This document shows, piece after piece, positions 27,275-35,836 of a DNA stretch of 64,000 bases. The position numbers were made by a program, and so were the translations under genes. This DNA comes from Burkholderia sp. MS389 (GTDB lineage Bacteria > Pseudomonadota > Gammaproteobacteria > Burkholderiales > Burkholderiaceae). Where the stretch lies: contig NZ_CP045994.1 in NCBI RefSeq assembly GCF_016899425.1, positions 1,240,001 to 1,304,000 of the forward strand. The letters are read 5' to 3'. The number at the start of each line of letters is the position of its first letter. Positions within the stretch are counted from its first letter, which is position 1. A model generated the notes under the pieces. That model saw nothing but the letters and a program-made list of their open reading frames with translations. It did not search any database and was not told where the DNA came from.

Positions 27275-28972
27275 TCAGGCTCCGATCTTGTGGCGGGTGC
27301 GGGCGAGCAGGATCACGGGCACGAGCCCGGCCACCACGATCGCGAGCGCGGCGACCGCGCCTTCTTCATAGGTGCCGCGCGCGGCTTCCGCATACAGCCA
27401 GGTCGCGAGCGTGTCGAAGTTCAGCGGGCGCAGCAGCAGCGTGGCCGGCAATTCCTTCATCGCGTCGACGAACACCAGCAGCGCGCTCGTCGTGAGCGCG
27501 GGCCGCAACAGCGGCAGGTGGACGCGGCGCAGCGTGCCGCCGGCCGTCTCGCCGAGCGAGCGCGCGGCCTGTTCGAGCGACGGCGGAATGCGCGCGAGGC
27601 CGGCCTCGATGCCGCCGGCCGGGATCGCGAGAAAGCGCACCGTATAGGCGATCGCGAGCGCGGTGGCCGAGCCCATCAGCAGCAGCCCGTCGCGGCCGAG
27701 CGCCGCGCCGAACAGCCGGTCGGCCGCCGCGAACGGCATCAGCAGGCCGATCGCGAGCACGGTGCCCGGCACCGCGTAGCCGAGGCTCGCGATCCGCGCG
27801 CACAGGCGGGCAGGGCCCGCGCGGGCGCTGTCGCGTTGCGTGCGCGCGGCCCACGCGACGACGAGCCCGCACGCGAGCGTCGCGGCGGTAGCGGCGGTCG
27901 CGATCGTCAGCGTGTTCGCGAGCCCCGTCATCAGTTGCGCGGACACGCCGCCGACGACGTGCAGCCGCTTGGCCGTTTCGACCGCGAGGTATGCGGCCGG
28001 CGCGCCGAAACCGAGCAGGACGGGCAGCCAGCCGAGCACCGCGGCGCCCAGCGCGGCCGGGCCGGTCAGGCGGCGCGGCGCGATCGGACGCATGCGCCGG
28101 CCGTGCGCGTAGCGCTGGCGGCGGCGCCCGTAACGTTCGAGCGCGATCATGCCGACGACGATCGCGAGCATCGCGAGTGCGATCTGCGCGGCGCCGGCGA
28201 GATCGGAGCGCGTGATCCACGTCGTATAGACGGACACGGTCAGCGTCTGCACGCCGAGGAACTCCGACGCGCCGATATCGTTCAGCGTTTCGAGCAGCGC
28301 GAGGCTCACGCCGACCGCGATTGCCGGCCGGGCGAGCGGCACGACGACGCGCCAGAACGTCGCGACGCGGCCGGCGCCGAGCGTGCGCGCGGCTTCGAGC
28401 AGGCTTGCGGATTGGGTGACGAACATCGCGCGCGTGCTCAGATAGACGTACGGATACAGTACGAAGCCGAGCACGAAGATCGCGCCGGGCAGCGAGCGCA
28501 GGTCGGGCAGGCGGAACTGGCGCGGGCTGTCGAAGCCGAGCAGCCAGCGGATCGCGCCTTGCACCGGGCCGATCGGATGCAGCAGGTCGAGATACGCGAA
28601 CGCGACGATGTAGGTGGGGACCGCGAGCGGCAGCAGCAGCGCCCAGGTCAGGATCCGGCGGCCGGGAAAATCGTACGCGGTGACGAGCCATGCGCAGCCG
28701 GTGCCGACGATCGACACGATGGTGCCGACCCCGGCGAGCAGCAGCAGCGTATTGACGAGCGCCTGCGGCAGCACGAATTCGGCGAGATGCCGCCAGTGCG
28801 CGAGATCGGCGTCGAACGCGGCGGCCACGAGCACCGCGAGCGGCGCCGCGACCGCCGCGGCGATCGTCAGCGCCGCGAGCAGCCACAGGCTGCCCGCGCG
28901 CGGTCGCACGCGCGGTCGCGGACCGCGCGGCTCGCGACAGGCGCGGGCAGCAGGCGATGCGTCAGTTGTCAA
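27275..28972 (-). CDS. fbpB: ferric iron ABC transporter permease, FbpB-type double unit
   Basis: A 565-residue inner-membrane permease with two fused permease units, as in FbpB/SfuB. Each half carries an EAA-type loop: the first at ASLLEAARTLGAGRVATFWR, the second at PSLEQAARSLGETAGGTLRR. About 12 membrane segments are visible. The start is TTG, overlapping the 3' end of fbpA by 11 bp; no ATG or better start exists before the first membrane segment, so translation is probably coupled to fbpA. AAGG lies about 12 bp upstream. Confidence 0.88.
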   Translation of the reverse strand: MTTDASPAARACREPRGPRPRVRPRAGSLWLLAALTIAAAVAAPLAVLVAAAFDADLAHWRHLAEFVLPQALVNTLLLLAGVGTIVSIVGTGCAWLVTAYDFPGRRILTWALLLPLAVPTYIVAFAYLDLLHPIGPVQGAIRWLLGFDSPRQFRLPDLRSLPGAIFVLGFVLYPYVYLSTRAMFVTQSASLLEAARTLGAGRVATFWRVVVPLARPAIAVGVSLALLETLNDIGASEFLGVQTLTVSVYTTWITRSDLAGAAQIALAMLAIVVGMIALERYGRRRQRYAHGRRMRPIAPRRLTGPAALGAAVLGWLPVLLGFGAPAAYLAVETAKRLHVVGGVSAQLMTGLANTLTIATAATAATLACGLVVAWAARTQRDSARAGPARLCARIASLGYAVPGTVLAIGLLMPFAAADRLFGAALGRDGLLLMGSATALAIAYTVRFLAIPAGGIEAGLARIPPSLEQAARSLGETAGGTLRRVHLPLLRPALTTSALLVFVDAMKELPATLLLRPLNFDTLATWLYAEAARGTYEEGAVAALAIVVAGLVPVILLARTRHKIGA

Positions 28973-30005
28973 AGCCGACCTTGTCGACGAGCTGGCTCGC
29001 CTGCTTGCGATGCTTCGCGATATCCGCGAGCGGCAGCGGGTCGACCTTCAGCGTACCGAAGCTCGCGATCACCGGGTCGAGCTTCACGTTCGCGCGCACC
29101 GGATATTCGTAGTTCGCCTGTGCATACAGCGCCTGCGCCTCCGGCGACACCAGGTATTCGAGCAGCTTCACCGCATTGGCCTTGTGCGGCGCGTGCTTCG
29201 CCACCGTCGCGCCGCTGATGTTCACGTGCGTGCCGCCGCTTTTCGCGTTCGCGAACGTCGGGCGCACGACCTTGATCGCGTCGCCCCATTTGCGCGCATC
29301 GCTGCCGGCTTCCGCATTCTTCATATGGCCGACGTAGTAAGCGTTCGCGAGGCCGACGTCGCAGATGCCGCCGAGGATGTCGCGCGCGACGTCGCGGTCG
29401 CCGCCGGTCGCCTTGCGCGCGAGGTTGGCCTTCACGCCGCGCAGCCATGTCTCGGTCGCGGCCTCGCCGTCGTGCGCGATCATCGCCGCGACGAGCGCGG
29501 TGTTGTACGGATGCTGGCCCGAGCGGATGCAGACCTTGCCCTTCCATTTCGGATCGGCGAGATCCTCGTAGCGGAACGCATCGACCTTCAGGTCCTTTTC
29601 GACGTACAGCACGCGGTCGCGCAGCGACAGCGCGTACCAGTCGCCGTTCGCGCCGCGCAGGTTCGCGGGAATCGCGTCGTCGAGCGCCTTCGAGCGCACC
29701 GGTTGCGTGACGCCGCCGTCGACGAGGTCGAGCAGGTTGCCGACGTCGACCGTCATCAGCACGTCGGCCGGCGACTGCGCGCCTTCCGCCTTCACGCGCT
29801 CGAGCAGGCCGTCCTTCACGAACACCGTGTTGACCTTGACGCCGCTCTGCTTCGTGAACGCGTCGATGAGCGGCTGGATCAGCTTCGGCTCGCGGGTGGT
29901 GTACAGGCTCACTTCCTCGGCCGCGTGGGCAAGCGGCGCGAAGGCGGCCGCGGTCAGGGCGAGGGCGCCGGCGAGCGGCAGCAGGCGGGTGCGCGGATTC
30001 GACAT
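28962..30005 (-). CDS. fbpA: periplasmic ferric iron-binding protein
   Basis: A 347-residue substrate-binding protein of the FbpA/AfuA transferrin-like family. The signal peptide ends at APLAHA. EEVSLYTTREPKLIQPLIDA opens the mature domain, and the adjacent tyrosines in CDVGLANAYYVGHM match the paired Tyr iron ligands of the family. The ATG follows GGAGTCTCC. It is first in the fbpABC operon, with a Fur-like box over its promoter, which supports ferric iron as substrate. Putrescine or phosphonate binding is a less likely alternative. Confidence 0.9.
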   Translation of the reverse strand: MSNPRTRLLPLAGALALTAAAFAPLAHAAEEVSLYTTREPKLIQPLIDAFTKQSGVKVNTVFVKDGLLERVKAEGAQSPADVLMTVDVGNLLDLVDGGVTQPVRSKALDDAIPANLRGANGDWYALSLRDRVLYVEKDLKVDAFRYEDLADPKWKGKVCIRSGQHPYNTALVAAMIAHDGEAATETWLRGVKANLARKATGGDRDVARDILGGICDVGLANAYYVGHMKNAEAGSDARKWGDAIKVVRPTFANAKSGGTHVNISGATVAKHAPHKANAVKLLEYLVSPEAQALYAQANYEYPVRANVKLDPVIASFGTLKVDPLPLADIAKHRKQASQLVDKVGFDN

Positions 30006-30097
30006 GGAGACTCCGGTGCGGCAGGTGGACGAGGGAGCGTTCCGCGGCGCGCCTGCCGCCCGCGCGACCCGAAACATTACAAAATGAAAGACGCTGG

Positions 30098-30127
30098 ATT
30101 CTAAATCGAAATGGGAATGATTAACAA
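30098..30127 (-). promoter_or_regulatory. fbpABC promoter with Fur-like box
   Basis: On minus, TTGTTA (30127-30122), 18-bp spacer, TAGAAT (30103-30098). Overlapping the -35 and spacer, GTTAATCATTCCC (30125-30113) resembles the 6-1-6 Fur core (GATAAT-N-ATTATC), with a good left half and a weaker right half. The start of fbpA is about 93 bp downstream. Confidence 0.55.
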
Positions 30128-30247
30128 ACGAAAGCTTGCGGAAAGCCGGAGAGCGGCCGGCGGCGGGGACCGGCGAACGGGGCGGCGCAGCGCGGCGCCA
30201 GCGCGTAGAATGCCCGCTTCGACGAATTTGACGGAGCGGCACCGACC

Positions 30248-30409
30248 ATGAACGATCAGCGCAAGAAGAACCCTGTCCGCAACGTGAGCATCATGATCGT
30301 CGTGGCCGTGCTGCTCGTGATCGGGACGATCCTGTACAACGCGATTTCGCAGAAGCACGCGTACGACGAGGCCCATCCGGCCGAGGCCGCGAGCGCGGCG
30401 TCGCACTGA
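30248..30409 (+). CDS. small single-pass membrane protein (53 residues)
   Basis: A short protein with a basic N-terminus (MNDQRKKNPVRN), one membrane segment (VSIMIVVAVLLVIGTILYN, about residues 13-31) and a soluble tail rich in Ala, His and Glu. GGAG lies about 12 bp before the ATG, a little far. It is divergent from fbpABC and shares the region with the Fur-like site. I do not recognise a family; the clear charge-hydrophobic-polar organisation and the intact frame argue for a real gene. Confidence 0.6.
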   Translation: MNDQRKKNPVRNVSIMIVVAVLLVIGTILYNAISQKHAYDEAHPAEAASAASH

Positions 30410-30555
30410 CGCGCCGGTGCGCGGCCCGGCGGGTCGCGTGCGGGGCATGTGAACGGAGTCGATCCGCGGTTGCCGGCGCGACGGGCGCCGCGCGGAACCG
30501 GGACGGCAGAAGACGCGCCGGAACCGGCGCGCCGCATCGGCAGCTCAGCCGTGCG

Positions 30556-31923
30556 TCAACGTGACGCAGCGGCGAATTTCGGGCGGATCCGTGCGTAGAA
30601 CACGGCCGCGAGCAGCGCGAGCCACGCCGCGCCCACGTAGAGCGCGACGCGCGTATCGTCGAACCAGCCGAGCATCACGATCACGAAGCCCATGAAGGCG
30701 ATCGTCAGCGCCGGCGCGACGGGCCACAGCGGCACCTTGAACTTCAGCGCGGCGACTTCGGCGTTCGACAGCCGGCGACGCATCGCCACCTGCGACAGCA
30801 GGATCATCAGCCAGACCCACACGGTCGCGAACGTCGCGATCGCGGCGACCACCAGGAAGACGTCCTTCGGCATCAGGTAGTTGAGCAGCACGCCGACCAG
30901 CAGCGCGCCGGCCATCACGAGCACCGTGACCCACGGCACGCCGTGGCGCGACGTCGTCGTCAGCACGCGCGGCGCCTGGCCTTGCCGCGCCATCCCGAAC
31001 ATCATCCGGCCCGCGCCGAAGATGTCGCTGTTGATCGCCGAGATCGCCGCGCTGATCACGACGAGATTCAGGATCGTCGCGGCCGACTTCACGCCGAGCG
31101 CCGAGAAGATCTGCACGAACGGGCTGCCGTCGCTGCCGACGCCGGTCCACGGGCTGATCGACATCAGCACGACCATCGTCAGTACGTAGAACAGCAGGAT
31201 CCGCGCGGGCACCGCGTTGATCGCGCGCGGAATCACGCGTTCCGGGTCCTTCGCCTCGCCGGCGCTCATCCCGATCACCTCGATCCCGCCGTACGCGAAG
31301 ATCACGACCGACAGCGACGCGATCAGCCCGCCGACGCCGTTCGGGAAGAAGCCGCCACGGTTCCACAGGTTGGCAAAGGTCGGCACGTCGGCCGAATGGC
31401 CGAAGTGCATGCCGGTCAGCAGGATCGCGACGCCGCCGCCGATCATCGCGACGATCGCGCCGACCTTGATGATCGACAGCCAGAATTCGAGCTCGCCGAA
31501 CACCTTCACGTGGCACAGGTTCAGCCCGCAGATGACCGCGACGACGCCGAGCACCCAGATCCATTGCGGCACGTCCGGAAACCAGAAACCCATGTAGATG
31601 CCGAATGCGGTGATGTCGGCGATCGCGACGATCACCATTTCGAGCGTGTAGGTCCAGCCGGTGACAAAGCCCGCGAACGGGCCGAGGTTCTCGGTCGCGT
31701 AGTGGCCGAACGAGCCGGCGACGGGTTCGCGCACGGCCATCTCGCCGAGCGCGCGCATCACCATGTAGACGGCCGCGCCGCCCAGGATGTACGCGAGGAT
31801 CACGGCCGGGCCCGCGAGCTGGATCGCGGACGCCGAACCGTAGAACAGGCCCGTGCCGATCGCCGAGCCCAGCGCGAGAAAGCGGATGTGCCGCGCGCTC
31901 AGGTGGCGCTGCAGGTTTTTCAT
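30556..31923 (-). CDS. amino-acid permease, APC/AAT family (ProY/HutT-like)
   Basis: A 455-residue, roughly 12-TM proton symporter. The N-terminal consensus [22 protein letters not shown] is the AAT family signature, followed by [12 protein letters not shown] and later [19 protein letters not shown]. The substrate is likely proline or histidine. The ATG at 31923 abuts the left end of a tnpB element, whose terminal bases supply a GGAG 9 bp upstream. The native 5' region now lies beyond the element, where a HutC-like palindrome at 33143 hints at histidine control. Reading the frame further upstream would enter element sequence, which is not part of the gene. Confidence 0.9.
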   Translation of the reverse strand: MKNLQRHLSARHIRFLALGSAIGTGLFYGSASAIQLAGPAVILAYILGGAAVYMVMRALGEMAVREPVAGSFGHYATENLGPFAGFVTGWTYTLEMVIVAIADITAFGIYMGFWFPDVPQWIWVLGVVAVICGLNLCHVKVFGELEFWLSIIKVGAIVAMIGGGVAILLTGMHFGHSADVPTFANLWNRGGFFPNGVGGLIASLSVVIFAYGGIEVIGMSAGEAKDPERVIPRAINAVPARILLFYVLTMVVLMSISPWTGVGSDGSPFVQIFSALGVKSAATILNLVVISAAISAINSDIFGAGRMMFGMARQGQAPRVLTTTSRHGVPWVTVLVMAGALLVGVLLNYLMPKDVFLVVAAIATFATVWVWLMILLSQVAMRRRLSNAEVAALKFKVPLWPVAPALTIAFMGFVIVMLGWFDDTRVALYVGAAWLALLAAVFYARIRPKFAAASR

Positions 31924-33086
31924 CAGAATTTGCTCCGCGAAACTCCGCCATTGATGGCGGGAAGGAAAGGGGTGCTGTTGACAGGTAGCTTCTTCCACGG
32001 GTTAGGATCACCGGCATGATCCTTGTCTACCGCTACCGGGTGAAATCGCTCAACGGACTGCTTAACAAGCAGAGCCGCGCGGTGAACTACGTCTGGAACT
32101 TCTGCAACGACACGCAGAAGCACGCGCTCAAGTGGAGCAAGAAGTGGCCGACGGGATTCGACTTGAACGTGCTGACGACGGGGAGCAGCAAGGAATTCGG
32201 TATTCATTCCGGTACGGTCAACGCGACGTGCGAGCAATACGCGAAGTCGCGCAGCCAGCGCCGTCGGCCCTACCTGCGCTATCGCGGCAGGAAATCGCTG
32301 GGCTGGGTGCCGCTGAAGGGGCGTGACCTGAAGCGCGAGGGCGGCGCGTTTCGCTTTGCCGGAAATACTTTTCGGGTGTTCAACAGTCGACCGCTTCCCG
32401 AAGGCAAGATTAAGGATGGAACCAACTTTGCGCAGGATGCGCGCGGCAATTGGTTTCTCAACATCGTGATCGAGATGCCGGATGTTCAGGCTCGCCCGGT
32501 CCGTTCCGGTGTGGGCATTGATCTCGGCCTGAAAGACTTCGCCACACTTTCGACCGGCGAGAAACTGCCCAATGACCAGTTCGGTCGACGAGCGGCGGAA
32601 AAGCTGGCGAAAGCGCAACGGGCGCGAAAGCACAAGCGACATATCGCGAAGCTGCACGCCAAGATCGCGAATGCCCGAGCCGATTTCCAGCACAAGCTCG
32701 CGCTCGAGCTGGTGTGGCGTTTCGATTACATCGCGGTCGGCAACGTGTCGGCAACCAAACTCGCCAGGACCAGGATGGCGAAGAGCGTCTACGACGCATC
32801 CTGGTCGTCTTTCCGAAACAAGCTCCGCTACAAAGCGATCGCGCACGGGGCCACGTTCGAGGAAGTCGACGAAAGCGGTTCGACCCAGTCCTGTTCGTCG
32901 TGCGGGTCGAAAGACAGCACGACGCGGCCGAAAGGTATCGCGGGACTGCGAATAAGAGAGTGGGCCTGTAGTGACTGTGGTGTCGAACATGATCGAGATA
33001 CCAACGCTGCGTTGAACATTCTCCGATGCGGACGTGCATCGCCAGGTGTGGGAATCTTCCGCCTTTAGGCGGGAGAGGGCGTCAAG
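31924..33086 (+). mobile_element. tnpB-only IS200/IS605-superfamily element, copy A (1,163 bp)
   Basis: Defined by comparison with the second copy: homology runs from CAGAATTTGCTCC at the left to GTCAAG at the right, and both copies are 1,163 bp. The left end carries a hairpin CCGCCA/TGGCGG (31945-31960), the right end CCGCC/GGCGG (33059-33072), which contains the tnpB stop. Subterminal hairpins and lack of terminal inverted repeats fit this superfamily (IS1341 group). There is no tnpA, so movement would need a transposase from elsewhere. The left flank is TTTCAT, the candidate target/TAM. Confidence 0.9.
32016..33068 (+). CDS. tnpB: TnpB-family RNA-guided nuclease homologue (OrfB), copy A
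   Basis: 350 residues. The N-terminus has the helix-turn-helix-like/WED region with YRGRKSLGWVPL. RuvC-I is GVGIDLGLKDF (Asp169), the zinc finger is C293-x2-C296 with C318-x2-C321, and RuvC-III is HDRDTNAALNI. At the RuvC-II position, where most TnpB proteins read (I/V)ED, this one has VGN with Gly242. A glutamate in EEVDESGSTQSC (Glu286) could stand in. Characterised TnpB proteins cut DNA next to a short motif, guided by an RNA from the element's right end. Whether this one is active is open. Confidence 0.92.
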   Translation: MILVYRYRVKSLNGLLNKQSRAVNYVWNFCNDTQKHALKWSKKWPTGFDLNVLTTGSSKEFGIHSGTVNATCEQYAKSRSQRRRPYLRYRGRKSLGWVPLKGRDLKREGGAFRFAGNTFRVFNSRPLPEGKIKDGTNFAQDARGNWFLNIVIEMPDVQARPVRSGVGIDLGLKDFATLSTGEKLPNDQFGRRAAEKLAKAQRARKHKRHIAKLHAKIANARADFQHKLALELVWRFDYIAVGNVSATKLARTRMAKSVYDASWSSFRNKLRYKAIAHGATFEEVDESGSTQSCSSCGSKDSTTRPKGIAGLRIREWACSDCGVEHDRDTNAALNILRCGRASPGVGIFRL

Positions 33087-33363
33087 GAGTCTCCGATATC
33101 GTTATGCGACGAACCTGGCGAGCGGGGCCGGTTCGAATGCGTCAAGTTGTCTATACAACTTGAATGTGAACGAATGATAACAAGCCGGAGCCGGTGACCG
33201 GAATCGGGTATTCCCTGACTGGCGCGGCGAGCAGAACGGGGCGTGGGGCGGTCGCGCGCTGAATGCGCGGTGGAGCATGCTTCGGGAGAGGGTTGAATCG
33301 AAGCGCGCCGGTGGCCGAGCCGCGGCGTGCGCGGGCCGGCCTGCCGGCGTGGACATACGGAGG
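33087..33363. other. right flank of element copy A: displaced 5' region of the permease gene
   Basis: This 277-bp stretch codes for nothing I can support. Its first bases, GAGTCTCC, joined to the left flank of the element would restore GGAGACTC-ATG ahead of the permease, a good native ribosome site. It therefore holds the permease's original promoter region, now 1.16 kb from the gene. A perfect palindrome at 33143-33162 is listed separately. Confidence 0.65.
33143..33162. promoter_or_regulatory. perfect palindrome resembling a HutC/GntR-type operator
   Basis: CAAGTTGT-CTAT-ACAACTTG, 8-bp perfect arms. The core GTCTATAC fits the GT-N-TA-N-AC form recognised by HutC-subfamily GntR regulators, and Pseudomonas HutC sites centre on TGTA-N2-TACA. 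It lies in the original upstream region of the permease gene, and histidine utilisation control is a plausible reading. Confidence 0.5.
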
Positions 33364-35655
33364 TCAGGCAGGCAGGCGGATCACGCTCGCATCCTTGCGG
33401 ATCAGCAGCGACGACGCGAGCATCTGCTTGCACTGGTGCGCGAGCACCTTCAGGTCGTGCGTGAGCTCGGCGCCGACCGCATCGGATTTTTCCGCGGACA
33501 CGACCATCGTATCGAGATCGCGCGTGATCTGCTTCGACGCTTCGAGCTGGTCGGCGGGCGGCGGCTCGCCGGCCTCGGCCTTCTCGAGATTGTCGAGCAC
33601 GGCGGCGAGGCCGCGCTGCAGCGCGTCGTCGTGAACGAGGCCGCCATCGGCCGCGCATGCGCTGCGGATCAGCGGCGCGGCGGCCGTGATCTGCGCGCCG
33701 AGCACGTGCGTCTGCACGAGCAGGTCGTTCAGTTCGGGCACGAAGCGCTGGTGCGCCTTCGGCTCGATCATCATCCGCTGGAACGCCTGCCCGAGGTTCG
33801 CGAACGCGATGTGCACGTCCTTGCGGGCGAGGCGGTAGCGGTAGTCGTCCTCGAGGCTGGCCGTCGGCGACTCGATCGCGGCCGCGACGCCCGCGACGAC
33901 GGCAGCGCCGTCGGCGGTCGGCACCGGCGGCGGCGACATGCCGCGCCCGGCGCGCCATACGGCCTCGAAATACTTGCGGGTGGACGTCAGCATGTCGGTG
34001 ACGAGCTTGCCCATCAACCGGTATTCCCAGTACGGGAACAGCCGGCTCGCCGCGATCGCGATCATGCAGCCGACCACCGTGTCGATCGCGCGCTCGCCGA
34101 TGATCCGCATGCTGCCCGGCGCGAGCAGGTGGAACATCAGCAGCACGTATGACGACGTGAACACGACGCTCGCCGCATAGTTGAACAGCAGCAGGCTGTA
34201 GCTCATCACCATCGACCCGAACATGATCGCGATCAGCAGGTGCGTATCCTTGACCGTGTAGATCAGCGCGACGCTCGCCGCGCAGCCGATCAGCGTGCCG
34301 ACGATACGCGCCGCGTTGCGCTGCTTGGTCAGCGAGTAGCCGGGCTTCAGGATGATGATGGTGGTCATCACGATCCAGTACGCGTTCGTGAGCGGCAGCA
34401 GCCGGCCGATCCAGAAGCCGACCGCGACGGCGATCGTCACGCGCAGCGCATGGCGAAAGCTCGGCGAGCGCATGTTCAGGTTCGAGAAGATCAGCAGCGG
34501 CGACATGCGGCGGCGCTGCAGGAAGCGCGTGAGCGCCTTGTCGATCTTCAGTTCGGTTTGCTGCGGATCGGCACGGCCCGACAGGTTGCGGCGCATCCGG
34601 TCGATCAGGCGCGTCGCGCTCCAGATGCGCCGGAACGTCGCGAGCACGGCCGCATACGCTTCCGGGTTGGTGGCCGCGAAGTTCTTCTTGCGCATCAGCT
34701 CGATCTCGTACTCGATCGCGCGCAGCTCGGCCTTCACGCTGATGTGCGAATGCGGCGCGCGGTTTTCGAGCACCGCGAGGCCGACCTCCTCGAGATCGGC
34801 GGCGGCCTTGCGGATCAGGTCGCGATAGAAAATGATCAGGTCCGTTCCGCCGAACGTGTTGCGCACGAGCGGATAATCGGTGTGCGCGCCGACGAACAGC
34901 TCGTGCAGGTCGACGCTGTTGATGAACAGGTTGTACATCGTCGTGCGGCCGGGATCGAGCTTGCCGCGCCGCAGTTTCGGCAGGTTGCGCAGCACGATGT
35001 CGCGCGCGGTTTCCTGCGTTTCGACCGCGGTGATCTGCTTCGCGACGAGATTGCGGTAGCACTCGTCGAGATCGGCGTCGAGATCGTAGAACTGCGCGCG
35101 CGCGAGCAGGTAGTCGGCACAGGCGAACAGGCTTTCGGCCAGCGCCTGCTGCTCGATCCGACGCGCCTGCCATTGCGACACGAGCGTGGCCCAGTACGTG
35201 TACCAGAGGCCGCCCGCGAGAATCCAGCCGGCGTTGACGAACGCCTGCAGCGGCGTGAATTTCTCCTCGAGCGTCATCACCATCATGAACAGCGTCGCGA
35301 AGCTGATCTGCGGCCAGCGGTTGCCGTAGACGACGATCAGCGACAGCACGAACGTGAGCGGCACGATCGTGAGCCACAGCGCGAAGATGTTCGGGGTCGC
35401 GAGGCCGGTGGCGAGCGCGGCGAGGAAGCCGATCACGCTGCACGCGAGCATTTCGTTGTGCTTGTACTTGAGCGGGCCCGGCATGTCGACGACGCACGCG
35501 CCGAGCGCGCCCGTCGAGATCGTGAAGCCGAGCTCCCGGTTGTGAAACACGATCAGGCACAACACGGCCGGCAGCGACACGCCGACCGCGATCCGCAGGC
35601 CGCCGAAAAAGTACTGGCTGTAGAAAAACTTTCTGATTTCGACCGAATAGCGCAT
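33364..35655 (-). CDS. FUSC-family inner-membrane transporter (YccS/aromatic efflux type)
   Basis: A 763-residue protein of the fusaric acid resistance/YccS class. It has two blocks of membrane segments: one at about residues 15-165 (GLRIAVGVSLPAVLCLIVF onward), one at about 400-530 (LRVTIAVAVGFWIGRLLPL, ILKPGYSLTKQRNAARIVGT, a family signature). A large cytoplasmic region separates them, and a soluble C-terminal domain follows. Such proteins act in efflux of aromatic acids or peripherally in cell-envelope processes. No membrane-fusion partner gene is adjacent, which fits YccS more than AaeB. It is divergent from recC. Confidence 0.82.
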   Translation of the reverse strand: MRYSVEIRKFFYSQYFFGGLRIAVGVSLPAVLCLIVFHNRELGFTISTGALGACVVDMPGPLKYKHNEMLACSVIGFLAALATGLATPNIFALWLTIVPLTFVLSLIVVYGNRWPQISFATLFMMVMTLEEKFTPLQAFVNAGWILAGGLWYTYWATLVSQWQARRIEQQALAESLFACADYLLARAQFYDLDADLDECYRNLVAKQITAVETQETARDIVLRNLPKLRRGKLDPGRTTMYNLFINSVDLHELFVGAHTDYPLVRNTFGGTDLIIFYRDLIRKAAADLEEVGLAVLENRAPHSHISVKAELRAIEYEIELMRKKNFAATNPEAYAAVLATFRRIWSATRLIDRMRRNLSGRADPQQTELKIDKALTRFLQRRRMSPLLIFSNLNMRSPSFRHALRVTIAVAVGFWIGRLLPLTNAYWIVMTTIIILKPGYSLTKQRNAARIVGTLIGCAASVALIYTVKDTHLLIAIMFGSMVMSYSLLLFNYAASVVFTSSYVLLMFHLLAPGSMRIIGERAIDTVVGCMIAIAASRLFPYWEYRLMGKLVTDMLTSTRKYFEAVWRAGRGMSPPPVPTADGAAVVAGVAAAIESPTASLEDDYRYRLARKDVHIAFANLGQAFQRMMIEPKAHQRFVPELNDLLVQTHVLGAQITAAAPLIRSACAADGGLVHDDALQRGLAAVLDNLEKAEAGEPPPADQLEASKQITRDLDTMVVSAEKSDAVGAELTHDLKVLAHQCKQMLASSLLIRKDASVIRLPA

Positions 35656-35836
35656 CGATGAGCTGAATGACAGACGAAGACGCCCGGGGCGGCGTATTGA
35701 CTGGCGACGAGTCTATCGTATTTCGCGTCTCGTAAAAGCTGGCTTTCCGGCCGAGGTTCGCGGCGGCGGCCCATTTGCTATCCTTGGTGATCCTGTTCGC
35801 CCGGCCCCGCCGGTGCGAGGTTCCGACGCCCGCTTC

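Noticed and set aside
31924..31998. Upstream in-frame extensions of the permease and ATPase into MEEA-x-CQQH sequence
   Set aside because: Both extensions are identical element sequence read on minus; the real starts are the ATGs at the element border.
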